IMG/VR virus record: IMGVR_UViG_3300009175_000083
Coordinates: 1-21,719 of that record
Source: a virus
Reading direction: 5' to 3' (one strand)
Length of the DNA stretch: 21,719 nucleotides
The notes under the pieces are model-generated. The model made no database searches, was not told the origin of the DNA, and was given only the letters and a program-made list of their open reading frames with translations. A program made the position numbers and the translations under genes. Positions 7,560 through 15,542 of the stretch are shown here, piece after piece (position 1 is the stretch's first letter; each line of letters starts with the position of its first letter).

Positions 7560-7654
7560 TTTGATTCTCCCTTACCCCAAAATATATATCCTAGCAATAT
7601 GCCAAGTATGATTAGTACACAATGCTCAAGCGTTAGCGAAATCGGTATTTGCAT
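7556..7654 (-). CDS. Single-pass membrane micropeptide (32 aa)
   Basis: ATG at 7654 follows directly on the TAG stop of the zinc-protein gene (TAGATG), and the TGA stop overlaps the ATG of the 60-aa gene, so it fits exactly between two genes. The peptide has a short polar start (MQIPISLTLEHC), a hydrophobic helix VLIILGILLGYIFW (residues 13-26) and a charged tail GKGESK, the layout of a one-helix inner-membrane peptide. No strong ribosome site is seen; translation is probably coupled to the gene before it. The function may be superinfection or membrane related, but nothing in the sequence shows it. Confidence 0.6.
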   Translation of the reverse strand: MQIPISLTLEHCVLIILGILLGYIFWGKGESK

Positions 7655-7996
7655 CTATGCTACCCTCTTCCACATTGCGCACTTAGCGCTAACAGCCCTG
7701 TCAACCATCTTCCGCATTGCCAATATCACAGTAAATCTATCGAATTGGGAATCGTCCGTTAATTCCAGTCTCGTTAAATCTGCATCGAAATTCGTCTCAG
7801 CATTCCGGTAGAAAATTGCATAGCGAGTTCGATTTTTAATCAAGATCGCATCTACGTAAAGCAGATTGCCCTCAGTATCACAATACACGGGAGGCACTGG
7901 CCTGGGAGGTTCTACTGGCAAGCAATTAGCGCAGATCGATTTACCCGCGGATCCAATGCCAGTTATTTTCGTATTGCATATTTTACAAATTGGCAT
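7655..7996 (-). CDS. Zinc-ribbon hypothetical protein (113 aa)
   Basis: The ATG at 7996 was chosen over an upstream TTG because it puts the Cys motif at the very N-terminus and gives a normal stop/start overlap with the gene before. The N-terminal MPICKICNTKITGIGSAGK, then SICANCLP, is a Cys4 zinc ribbon (two CxxC pairs). The remainder (about 40-113) contains a YVDAILIKNRTRYAIFYR beta segment and an Arg/Lys-rich helix ending WKRVA. The zinc finger suggests nucleic-acid or protein binding. I do not recognise a family. It lies between the 218-aa unknown gene and the 32-aa membrane peptide, in the operon downstream of the primase. Confidence 0.68.
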   Translation of the reverse strand: MPICKICNTKITGIGSAGKSICANCLPVEPPRPVPPVYCDTEGNLLYVDAILIKNRTRYAIFYRNAETNFDADLTRLELTDDSQFDRFTVILAMRKMVDRAVSAKCAMWKRVA

Positions 7997-8639
7997 TGTA
8001 ATTACCAATCTTTCCAAGCCGACCTTTGACAATGTAAAGCCGGCTCAAAAGTTGATTAATTGGAGTTATATCCCGGGACACAGCATCATCTTCCGGAAGG
8101 AAATATTGTTTATACTCCTCTTCAAAAGCGGCTTTATCTTCAAACTCAGTGACTCCAGACTGGTAATATAGCATCCACCCGGATGCTATTCTCATTAATC
8201 GTGTCCCAACACAACGAAATCCATGCAAAGGTCCTTCAGCCTCACTTTTAGTGACCACAGCTAGATTCAGAAGAGAGAACCATATTTCTGAGTCCTCTGT
8301 TAGATCAGGCCGTGGATCCCCGATTATTCGATAGAAAGGTTTGTTTGGGTCTGCGAACGCAATATCAGACTTATTGTTTTTTTGAATTTCTAATTCAAAA
8401 TTAAGCTCTTTGAGAATAGCATTAGCATTCTTGCCTATCTTCGAATGTAAATCAGGTGTAAGCTGCTCTCTGGGCTCCACTATGAACATTGATTTATTTT
8501 TACCTGGTGCCAGGCATACATGGAATCCTTTGCGGCGTAATGCCGGGACATAGACACAGATAAAGCTATCGTCCTTTGCACTGTCTTTCCCATTGCCTTT
8601 AATTTCGCTACTTGGTTTATTTTTTGTAGCCGTAGACAT
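7983..8639 (-). CDS. Hypothetical protein downstream of primase-helicase (218 aa)
   Basis: It starts at ATG 8639 with AGGAG 6 nt upstream, 9 nt after the primase gene ends. The first 25 residues are a disordered Lys/Ser/Asn-rich tail. The body is mixed alpha/beta with segments SFICVYVPALRRKGFHVCLA (about 25-44), KPFYRIIGDPRPDL and DSEIWFSLLNLAVVTKSEAE. No nucleotide-binding, nuclease or membrane motif is visible. Position suggests a partner of the replication protein, but no family is recognised. The 3' end overlaps the next gene by 14 nt. Confidence 0.75.
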   Translation of the reverse strand: MSTATKNKPSSEIKGNGKDSAKDDSFICVYVPALRRKGFHVCLAPGKNKSMFIVEPREQLTPDLHSKIGKNANAILKELNFELEIQKNNKSDIAFADPNKPFYRIIGDPRPDLTEDSEIWFSLLNLAVVTKSEAEGPLHGFRCVGTRLMRIASGWMLYYQSGVTEFEDKAAFEEEYKQYFLPEDDAVSRDITPINQLLSRLYIVKGRLGKIGNYNANL

Positions 8640-8648
8640 ATCAATCTC

Positions 8649-11372
8649 CTATTGTTCGTTTGTATCAAAATCGTCATAATTAGTATTTTGAGAAACACCG
8701 TAAATAACGCTATTTTCAGTTTCTTCAACCGTTATTTCTAAGGCTTCAAATTTAGATAATTCGTCTGTTTTGTCCGGAATGACGCAAATGACGGAATTAG
8801 GGGTTTTTGCTGAAACTATTTGAGAAGTGTCCTTCATGGAGGACTTTACGTCAGAATCTTTAATTCTGTCATTTGCGTCATTAACACCCTCTTTACCATC
8901 TAAATCTAATGTTTTAGTGACGCAAATGGCGCAATTTTCGCTATTTTCCAAATCTTCTTCAGATTCGATACTTCTGAAAAGGTTTCCTGTTTCTTGTAAA
9001 ATTGCGTCACTTGCGGCTTTTTTTGTCGTTATACCTCTGAGAAGCCTTATTCCGTCCGTCCCTCTAGACCTGTCAATTCCGTCTCTTTGTGCCAGATTTT
9101 TGGCAAACCATTGCACTGCTTTGAATGCCGGATGTTGCTTGTTTGTGTCACACCACGTTAAATATTCTTGCCATAATGAGCTTATTTCACATATCGCCTG
9201 CCAATGCAAAACGCACTCCATATCTAAGAACTCACCTATTGGATCCTGGCTGTCGAAAAGGGCTTCTATTTCGCGTTTTAAGACCTTGGGCATACGCAAA
9301 CCCTCTGATTTCCATTCAAGGCAGCCCTTGACCGCCCAGGCCAGTATTCCTGATGCTTCAGCAATCAACTTATCGTAGATTTTGTCATCCTTGACCGGTG
9401 TTTTGCCCTCATCCGGATCATAGAATCTTTGGCGAAAAGGGATTAGCTTGATACGGCGCTTCATTGCGAATGATTGGCTCCGTATTTTAGGAACATCGTT
9501 GGTAGCAAACACTATCTTGAATGTAGGAACGTAAGTGAAAAAGCTTTTGTAAAGATGCCGGCAGGTGATAGGGTCTCTACCAGCCACGCGTTTCAATAGC
9601 GGCTCATTGAAAGCTTGATTTTCTTCTGCTTCAGACGCAGTCACCAGCCTGGCCCCTGATAAGCTGGCCAGATCAGCAGTATTGTTGTCTGTTCTTTCTA
9701 CGAAAGTAGTAACAGGGGTATCTCTGATGTAATCGCCAAAAATATAACGAAGAACATCCATGAACTTTGATTTTCCACACTGGCCACGTCCATAAAGAAT
9801 GAACACTGATTCCTCCCGGGTATCACCTGTGAGGCAATAGCCAACCATTCGATGAACAAAATCTATGATCTCTTCATCTTCCTGGAAGACTTCCTTGAGG
9901 AACTGAATCCACCTGGGACACTCAGCTTCCGGATCATAAATAACAGGCGCTATTTTGCTGATCAAATCACGCTGCTGATGTGGCTTGAGTTTACCTGTTC
10001 GTAGGTCCACTGTGCCGTTCACACAGTTTAGAGCCCAATGATCGGCGTCCAGTGCCACTGTTTTCACTGGGACTCCCGGCAGATGACGCCCCAAGGCAAT
10101 CATTGCTTCAAGTCCTCTACGCGATTCTGAACGCTTTACATGACTAAACAAAGCTTTGCTTTTATCAGGATCCTGGATAGACGGAAGAGTATCGTACATC
10201 GATCTGATAGACATACACGCCAGGCGCTCTATTTCGCCAGTATCATCGCGTTTCCATTGCATTCCGGACCAATGTAACCATTGCCCTGAGTCGACATCAT
10301 AGCGCAGATTTTCGCCGTGCTGATCTATAAGGAATTCTGCATTACCCAGGTCGGTCAAATATTTGATGTCTGACAAAAATTGCCCAGTATTTAATTTGGA
10401 TCCCACTGAGTTTGAGTTATATATTTGCCGGGACTTGTATGTATGTCCACAGTCTTGAATTGCTCGCTGAAGTGTTTGCTCTCGATAATCATCCCGTTCC
10501 CATTTCTCGCGCATAAGCCCTGATTGACGGAACAACCGGTCCATTTGAGGCTGATTGCAGTCGGTCCAGAACGCCAGGAAATTACACAACGCTTGATCAG
10601 CTGCCGATGCATCATTATTATTGTTCGACAGGTCCCCGTTCCAAAGTTGGGTGAACTGGGGGCCATTCTTGGCTGCTTTGGCTTTGTCAATTACTTCATC
10701 ATCCGTAAGCGGTTTATCAGCTACATTCAATCTTTTATTTGTGGATAATTTGCGAGGCTTCTCTGGATCATCCGATCCAGTCTCAGCATTACCAAACATA
10801 TCAAAGTAAAGTGCTGATATTTCATTAGCTGCCGGCTGAATGATACCCGAGTTCCCGGGCACCAGGCAGCCCGTCATAACAAGGAATCGACGGTCCTCGT
10901 ATATTTCGATGTTTGGATGTTCGGACACTCTACAGCGGCGTCCTGGCTTCTTTCCTTTGATGATTATATGGACACCGCTGCCAGACCTCGAGTACTCCGC
11001 ATAGGAATCAAATTGATTGACTATCAGACGTGCCCAGGACTCCAACTCTTTGATGCCAGTTTCAGGATTCTCAATTACACAATGATCAAGATCAATCCCG
11101 ACATAAGGATCTGATGCTGAAACTATAAAGCCTATACCCTCATATCGTTTGGCCACTGATGCACATTGCTCAAAAGTGCCCCAGGTAGCCGGATCGTCCG
11201 ATTTAGCACGGGACCCGCCATTCCAGTTAATTGGTATTTTTGTAGGCTTATCCTCGCGAATCTCGATTTTATAACAAACCCATTGAGGACGTTCTCGCAA
11301 CTCCAATGGTATTTTTTCGTATTCGAGTTCAATAGCATTTTTAGTTGATGACATTGGAGTTGTCGGACTCAT
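8649..11372 (-). CDS. PrimPol / D5-type primase-helicase (907 aa)
   Basis: This is the replication protein. The N-terminal domain is an archaeo-eukaryotic primase-polymerase: hDhD motif GIDLDH (residues 92-97), SGSGVHI (130-136, sxH motif), then IEIYEDRRFLVMTG (155-168). A D5/P4-type SF3 helicase follows: Walker A GRGQCGKS (528-535), acidic Walker B-like segment LVTASEAEEN (576-585), FATNDVPKI (622-630) and the Arg-rich AMKRRIKLIPF (636-646). It would prime and unwind at the phage origin. The ATG at 11372 overlaps the helicase-gene stop (CAATGA) and has GGAGG 9 nt upstream. The last 110 residues are hydrophilic and low in structure. Their coding DNA carries repeated TGACGCAAATGAC elements in both orientations, a possible origin. 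Confidence 0.93.
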   Translation of the reverse strand: MSPTTPMSSTKNAIELEYEKIPLELRERPQWVCYKIEIREDKPTKIPINWNGGSRAKSDDPATWGTFEQCASVAKRYEGIGFIVSASDPYVGIDLDHCVIENPETGIKELESWARLIVNQFDSYAEYSRSGSGVHIIIKGKKPGRRCRVSEHPNIEIYEDRRFLVMTGCLVPGNSGIIQPAANEISALYFDMFGNAETGSDDPEKPRKLSTNKRLNVADKPLTDDEVIDKAKAAKNGPQFTQLWNGDLSNNNNDASAADQALCNFLAFWTDCNQPQMDRLFRQSGLMREKWERDDYREQTLQRAIQDCGHTYKSRQIYNSNSVGSKLNTGQFLSDIKYLTDLGNAEFLIDQHGENLRYDVDSGQWLHWSGMQWKRDDTGEIERLACMSIRSMYDTLPSIQDPDKSKALFSHVKRSESRRGLEAMIALGRHLPGVPVKTVALDADHWALNCVNGTVDLRTGKLKPHQQRDLISKIAPVIYDPEAECPRWIQFLKEVFQEDEEIIDFVHRMVGYCLTGDTREESVFILYGRGQCGKSKFMDVLRYIFGDYIRDTPVTTFVERTDNNTADLASLSGARLVTASEAEENQAFNEPLLKRVAGRDPITCRHLYKSFFTYVPTFKIVFATNDVPKIRSQSFAMKRRIKLIPFRQRFYDPDEGKTPVKDDKIYDKLIAEASGILAWAVKGCLEWKSEGLRMPKVLKREIEALFDSQDPIGEFLDMECVLHWQAICEISSLWQEYLTWCDTNKQHPAFKAVQWFAKNLAQRDGIDRSRGTDGIRLLRGITTKKAASDAILQETGNLFRSIESEEDLENSENCAICVTKTLDLDGKEGVNDANDRIKDSDVKSSMKDTSQIVSAKTPNSVICVIPDKTDELSKFEALEITVEETENSVIYGVSQNTNYDDFDTNEQ
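8780..9009. repeat. Iteron-like repeats of TGACGCAAATGAC inside the primase gene (candidate origin)
   Basis: TGACGCAAATGAC occurs at 8780-8792, as an exact inverted copy at 8868-8880, and with one change (TGACGCAAATGGC) at 8918-8930. A shorter inverted TTGCGTCA lies at 9002-9009. The copies are read in opposite orientations through the same reading frame and encode different peptides (SVICVI against NDAND), so the conservation is at DNA level. Repeats in an initiator gene are a common origin layout (lambda O is the classic case). Origin function is inferred. Confidence 0.5.
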
Positions 11373-13717
11373 TGATTCAGACCTCCACAGGATGCTAATG
11401 ACATCCAGGTTCGTCGTTCTATTGGAGTAGTTGTTCTGATGGCTTTACGAATACCTTGGATGTCACCTAATACGATGGCTGTTTTGCGAGCCCGGGTGAC
11501 TGCTGTATAGAAAAGGTTCCTGCTTAACATATAGGTATGCTGTCGATGAATAATACAGACTACACAGGCATATTCAGATCCTTGGACCTTGTGGATAGAA
11601 CATGCATACGCCAGGACGATATTATTCGCTTGAGTGGTCCCCATTTCGATTTGGGTTAATTCGTCCCGGTCCTCAAATTTAATCTTCATCACAGTTACAG
11701 GTCCGTCAGGTGTTTGATCTTTATCTATACTTTCAATCACTCCTTGAGTTCCATTCATAACATCCAGCTTATAATCGTTCTTAATCTGCATGATTTTGTC
11801 TCCCTTGAGGAAGACTGTGTGCGGCTCTTTATCTTTGATGACTTCAGGTAGGTCCAGGCCGTATTTTCGTTTCTGCCATACACACTGCAACTCAGCATTT
11901 AAACGATTGACACCTAATTTGCCTTTGTTATAAGGAGTGATGATTTGGCATTCTAAAACAGGATCAAATCCCCATTGTTCAAACTTGCCATTCATTAGAC
12001 TCCGGAGTGAATCAACAAGAATATCTGGATCCTCGAGCTCTCGAATTACCCGCCATTCTCTACCTCCGCCCGCGAGGACTTCTGTGGTGGGTTTTACTAT
12101 CCCATCTAAAATGGCATTGCAATTGATTTTCAATTCACCAGCTGCGCGATGGCATTCAGTAAGATAGTGAGATGGAATTAATTCGCGATCGAGAATGTCC
12201 CTGAGCACATTGCCCGCGCCGATCGGAGGAAGTTGGTTATGGTCCCCCACTAATAAAACTTGTGTTTCAGTCCAGTTAATAGCTGAAAACAAGTGCCAAA
12301 GCAGATTAATGTCACACATTGAAACTTCATCCACAACAATGAAGTTGTAGGGGAGTTTATTCTCTGCCGTATAACCCCATCCAGTTTGAGGATTATACTC
12401 AAGCAGTCTGTGGATAGTCATTGCAGGCGCACCCTCAGCCAGGCTAGACATACGTTTTGCAGCTTTACCTGTAGGCGCACACATCCCAATGCTTAACTCT
12501 TCATTTTGGAAAACCTTACAGGCAAGGGCTATTGTGAATGATTTACCTGTTCCAGCGCCGCCAGTGATAACAGAAATTCCATTTTCAAGAACCATTTTCA
12601 CTGCTTGACGTTGGGATTCAGTTGGTGTTTTACCTGTTGCGCTGGCGGCATCTTCGATTAGCTCATCAGGACTTTTAGAAAACTCTACTTCACCCCCGGG
12701 AGCGTTTATACTTGCTCTTCCCTCAGCAAACCATTTGATCAGGTCTGTTTCGCGATTATATATTTTCGTCAGAGCTATTAAGGATCCGGAACCTTTAATC
12801 TCTTCAATGAACATTTCAGATCCACAAAGCTCGACAATACCATTTTCAACTTGAGTGTATGCAGCCAGAGAATCCAGCGCTAAAGTGGAAACAGCATTCC
12901 TAATCAATTCTTTTTTGGATATCCAGCAATGACCTCCAGTATCGGCCTCGTTTTCCAGAAGATAGACAAGACATGCTCGAATGCGTCCAGGATGTTCTTT
13001 CGGTATCCGCATCTTCATTGCAATTTCATCAGTTCGGGCAAATCCGAAGCCGCGTAGTTCTCCACAGAGAATATATGGATCCGCTTCTAATATCTGTTTG
13101 GCTTGATTGCCATACTTCTCGGCAATGCTTTTAATCTGACAATGGGTAAGTCCAAATGATGAAAGCCAAATTGATATGGCATTGGTATCTGATTTCAAAA
13201 CCCATTCAGCTTGAACTGCATAAGCTTGCTCTATTGTGATTTTGCCGACTTTGGCAACTTTTTCCGGATCTTCGCGGATGATTTGATCAAAGTTAGAGGA
13301 GAATGCTTCCGCAATCAATTTTGATTTAACTGGACCAATGCCTTTAAAAGCAGGATTGTTTGTCAGATATTCAGCGATACCGTCAGAAGAGTCTATATCT
13401 GGCATAGGATATTCGATTAATTTGGCTTTGAACTGCCAACCCCATTTTGCATCTTTGACCCAGGCGCCATGCATTATTACTTTTTCACCAAGCGCAACTG
13501 AGGAAGTTACAGAGAAGCTTACATCTCGATCAAGAGATACGTTTTTCTCTTGTAGTCTGCCGGCGCTCCAAGTTTCTGAAGCTCTGTTTATATGGGTGAT
13601 TGTCCCTTCTATTTTGGTTTGCTTTTCATAGTCACGCTCACCCATAGACATCAGATACGAGTCAAAATCTACACCGTCAACAGGTTTACCTATCTTGCTT
13701 TTCTCCGCAGTCTCCAT
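11369..13717 (-). CDS. RecD2-like SF1 5'-3' DNA helicase (782 aa)
   Basis: The N-terminal part (about 30-100) resembles the OB-like domain of RecD2. Next comes a helix-hairpin-helix region (AFKGIGPVKSKLIAEAF, 123-139). Helicase motifs are I GGAGTGKS (386-393), Ia MCAPTGKAAKRM, II VVDEVSM (461-467), III LLVGDHNQLPPIG (488-500), V/VI YACSIHKVQGSEY and LFYTAVTRARK near the C-terminus. It would unwind DNA with 5'-3' polarity in replication or recombination. It lacks RecBC partners, as RecD2 proteins do. The start at ATG 13717 has GGGGGGAGAG just upstream and overlaps the ERCC4 gene by 32 nt. Its stop overlaps the primase ATG. It may assist replication with the PrimPol/D5 protein. Confidence 0.9.
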   Translation of the reverse strand: METAEKSKIGKPVDGVDFDSYLMSMGERDYEKQTKIEGTITHINRASETWSAGRLQEKNVSLDRDVSFSVTSSVALGEKVIMHGAWVKDAKWGWQFKAKLIEYPMPDIDSSDGIAEYLTNNPAFKGIGPVKSKLIAEAFSSNFDQIIREDPEKVAKVGKITIEQAYAVQAEWVLKSDTNAISIWLSSFGLTHCQIKSIAEKYGNQAKQILEADPYILCGELRGFGFARTDEIAMKMRIPKEHPGRIRACLVYLLENEADTGGHCWISKKELIRNAVSTLALDSLAAYTQVENGIVELCGSEMFIEEIKGSGSLIALTKIYNRETDLIKWFAEGRASINAPGGEVEFSKSPDELIEDAASATGKTPTESQRQAVKMVLENGISVITGGAGTGKSFTIALACKVFQNEELSIGMCAPTGKAAKRMSSLAEGAPAMTIHRLLEYNPQTGWGYTAENKLPYNFIVVDEVSMCDINLLWHLFSAINWTETQVLLVGDHNQLPPIGAGNVLRDILDRELIPSHYLTECHRAAGELKINCNAILDGIVKPTTEVLAGGGREWRVIRELEDPDILVDSLRSLMNGKFEQWGFDPVLECQIITPYNKGKLGVNRLNAELQCVWQKRKYGLDLPEVIKDKEPHTVFLKGDKIMQIKNDYKLDVMNGTQGVIESIDKDQTPDGPVTVMKIKFEDRDELTQIEMGTTQANNIVLAYACSIHKVQGSEYACVVCIIHRQHTYMLSRNLFYTAVTRARKTAIVLGDIQGIRKAIRTTTPIERRTWMSLASCGGLNQ

Positions 13718-14144
13718 ACTTCTCTCCCCCCAACTTCAAAAGCTCTTCAACTAGCACCCTGGCATGTGGCCTGTCACCGGCAAACACTATATGGACCGGA
13801 CTATATGAATGCATTAATCCGCAAGTAATACCCAGCAGCGCTGCCGGCGTTATTTCTGATCTATAATCTCCTGCAAGGATGTCCGATATAGAAGCTTCGA
13901 TGACCACTGCGGCGAATGCGTATTCTTGCAATTTTTTTAGTTCAACCCCGAAACGGCGCTTGCCTTGGATAACTGTGTGTATATAGTCTTCTAATGATTT
14001 TCGCTCAATGGCTATTGTGGTTTCCAAACCTTCGAGTGAATAATCCCCCGCGGGGAGTGCTTTTTTGCAACACTCCCCGTTGAAGATGTAAGGGCGTTGT
14101 TCACGCGAGTCTATTATGATTTTGCGTTGTCCAACAGTGTCCAA
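13686..14144 (-). CDS. ERCC4 (XPF/Mus81-type) nuclease
   Basis: The 152-aa protein is almost only an ERCC4 nuclease fold. IIIDSREQRPY (9-19) is followed by PAGDYSLEG (31-39) and the catalytic signature ERKSLED (47-53, ERKxxxD). A basic KRRFGVELKKLQ segment (62-73) and the core strand FAAVVIEA come next. The family cuts branched or flap DNA. There is no helix-hairpin-helix after it, so it may work as a dimer or with another DNA-binding protein. The start is TTG at 14144, directly after the SSB-like gene, and no ATG lies before the catalytic part. Together with Sak4-like, SSB-like and RecD2-like genes it suggests processing of recombination intermediates. No RusA- or RuvC-type resolvase is visible in the window. 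Confidence 0.87.
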   Translation of the reverse strand: MDTVGQRKIIIDSREQRPYIFNGECCKKALPAGDYSLEGLETTIAIERKSLEDYIHTVIQGKRRFGVELKKLQEYAFAAVVIEASISDILAGDYRSEITPAALLGITCGLMHSYSPVHIVFAGDRPHARVLVEELLKLGGEKYGDCGEKQDR

Positions 14145-14146
14145 TG

Positions 14147-14722
14147 TTAATCGTCCGCAAATGGATCGTAGTTATCATCACCAGGCTTAGGTTTGGCTGA
14201 CTTGGTTGAAGATGCTTTGCCGGATCCAGTTGCCGCCGTCGCTGAAGCTTCTGGTTGAACCTCCCCAACTCTGCCCAAAAACTTGTTCAGGTAAATGTTC
14301 GGGAGATCCTGGCCAGCCCGGGTCTTTACCTGGACTTCAACAAGAACGTCGAGAAGCTCATTTCTGCGAGTGGCCAGGAACTTAGAGAGCATGAATCCTT
14401 GTGCTTCAGTGTCAACGCCATACATTTTGAGATCATGCTTCAAGTAGCCTATCTGCTGTATGGCTTTGTCACGCTGCTCTCCCTCTTCAGGAATGTTGTT
14501 CCATCGGAAGATTTTGCCACCCTCCTGGGGCCCATCATGGACTTCGAGTTCCTGAGAAAAACCCAGAACCTCTTTTTTAGATCGCTTTACGTCGACCGCT
14601 TCCAGTCTGCACACGTAAGTTCCATCAGGAACTCTTTTTCCTACTTCGGCTTCTGGAGTCGCATTGAACACGTTGTCTAGATAACCCAGCTCTACATCAG
14701 CTGTAAATGCTGTTTCTGCCAT
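14147..14722 (-). CDS. SSB-like single-stranded DNA-binding protein with acidic tail (DUF669-like)
   Basis: The 191-aa protein starts at ATG 14722 with AAGGAG 10 nt upstream. A beta-rich body (about 25-155) has DGTYVCRLEAVDVKRSKK, GKIFRWNNIPEEGEQ and LLDVLVEVQVKTRAGQDLPN, like the OB-fold phage SSB-like family DUF669. A disordered Ala/Ser/Gly/Lys linker (about 157-182) leads to the acidic tip DDNYDPFADD. Such tips in SSBs recruit partner proteins. It would coat single-stranded DNA during replication and annealing, next to the Sak4-like ATPase gene. SSB role is supported by architecture; the exact family is by pattern. Confidence 0.78.
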   Translation of the reverse strand: MAETAFTADVELGYLDNVFNATPEAEVGKRVPDGTYVCRLEAVDVKRSKKEVLGFSQELEVHDGPQEGGKIFRWNNIPEEGEQRDKAIQQIGYLKHDLKMYGVDTEAQGFMLSKFLATRRNELLDVLVEVQVKTRAGQDLPNIYLNKFLGRVGEVQPEASATAATGSGKASSTKSAKPKPGDDNYDPFADD

Positions 14723-14750
14723 TTGAATTGTTCTCCTTAATGTTTGATTT

Positions 14751-14767
14751 TTCGACTTTTGATTTTG
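14751..14767. repeat. CTTTTGATTTTG repeat downstream of the Sak4-like gene
   Basis: The 64-bp gap 14723-14786 holds CTTTTGATTTTG, also found upstream of the same gene at 15606-15617, with related CTTTTGATCTTT at 15571-15582. The gaps flanking this one gene thus share A/T-rich repeats. They may be leftovers of insertion, or RNA signals; function is unknown. Confidence 0.3.
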
Positions 14768-14786
14768 GGCATGTATTTTTTAGAAT

Positions 14787-15542
14787 CTACTTCGAGTGTT
14801 TGAAAATCCAATCTTCTTCGGTTATCTGTTCACCAAGTAGCGCTTTCGAAAACGCATTGTAATTTAAAGGAAGAGTATCTGGAATATCCGGATCATCTGG
14901 GCCTAATCTGACACCAGCTTCATAAATGGTTGTAGGCTTTGTGTGGATAACATGCTGGTAACCAGTTATAGATCCCTCTTCGCTCGTTATCTCTTCGACA
15001 CAGGTATATAGAATGTAGTCAGCAACACCGGCAACAACTTTCAAAGCTCCGGATGATAAGGCAGAAGCTATTTTAGTTTCCTTACCTGTTCTGGTCTTAA
15101 CCTGTTTTTCTGTGCTGTGCCCTATCATCATTAATCCGTAGGGAAGAAGTGAGAGCTTGTTGATTGCCCTGAAAAGCTCATCGTTCACCAGCTTGTATCC
15201 AGTATTGTTTTCATCTGTGCCCCTGGCCATATCGTTCTTTTTGAGCACATAATCAAAACAGAAGCGATATAGATTATCAATCGTGTCGATCACTATGGTT
15301 TTCCTGTCGTGATCTCCATCTTTAATGAGTTTGAACACCTGACAGAAATCCAACCAGGACGATACTTCGACTTTCCGCAAGTGTAAGTGAGATTGCCCTG
15401 GCTCGGTCGCTATAAACAGAGCATCCGGAGCCTGGCTGCAGAATGTCGTCTTGCCGATCTTGCGCTCGCCATATATAAAGGTGATCTTTTGTGATATGTC
15501 TTTGATCGGAATGGAATCTTCCGTTGGTAATGCCTCAATCAT
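14787..15542 (-). CDS. Sak4-like RecA-fold ATPase (phage recombinase)
   Basis: The 251-aa AAA/RecA-core protein has Walker A GERKIGKT (25-32), Walker B KTIVIDTIDNLY (81-92) and MMIGHSTEKQ near 137-147 as the downstream sensor-like segment. This is the layout of phage Sak4/AAA_24 ATPases, which anneal single strands with an SSB partner in phage recombination. An SSB-like gene lies 64 bp downstream. The ATG at 15542 has only a weak ribosome site (AGG 9 nt upstream). It is flanked by A/T-rich repeats and preceded by a G/C hairpin. A non-recombinase P-loop protein is possible, but context favours recombination. Confidence 0.82.
   Translation of the reverse strand: MIEALPTEDSIPIKDISQKITFIYGERKIGKTTFCSQAPDALFIATEPGQSHLHLRKVEVSSWLDFCQVFKLIKDGDHDRKTIVIDTIDNLYRFCFDYVLKKNDMARGTDENNTGYKLVNDELFRAINKLSLLPYGLMMIGHSTEKQVKTRTGKETKIASALSSGALKVVAGVADYILYTCVEEITSEEGSITGYQHVIHTKPTTIYEAGVRLGPDDPDIPDTLPLNYNAFSKALLGEQITEEDWIFKHSK

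Noticed and set aside
8827-9378. 183-aa plus-strand open frame
   Set aside because: It is antisense to the primase C-terminal coding region, with Ser/Leu-rich noise-like content.
14255-14680. 141-aa plus-strand open frame
   Set aside because: It is fully antisense to the SSB-like gene and has no ribosome site or domain.
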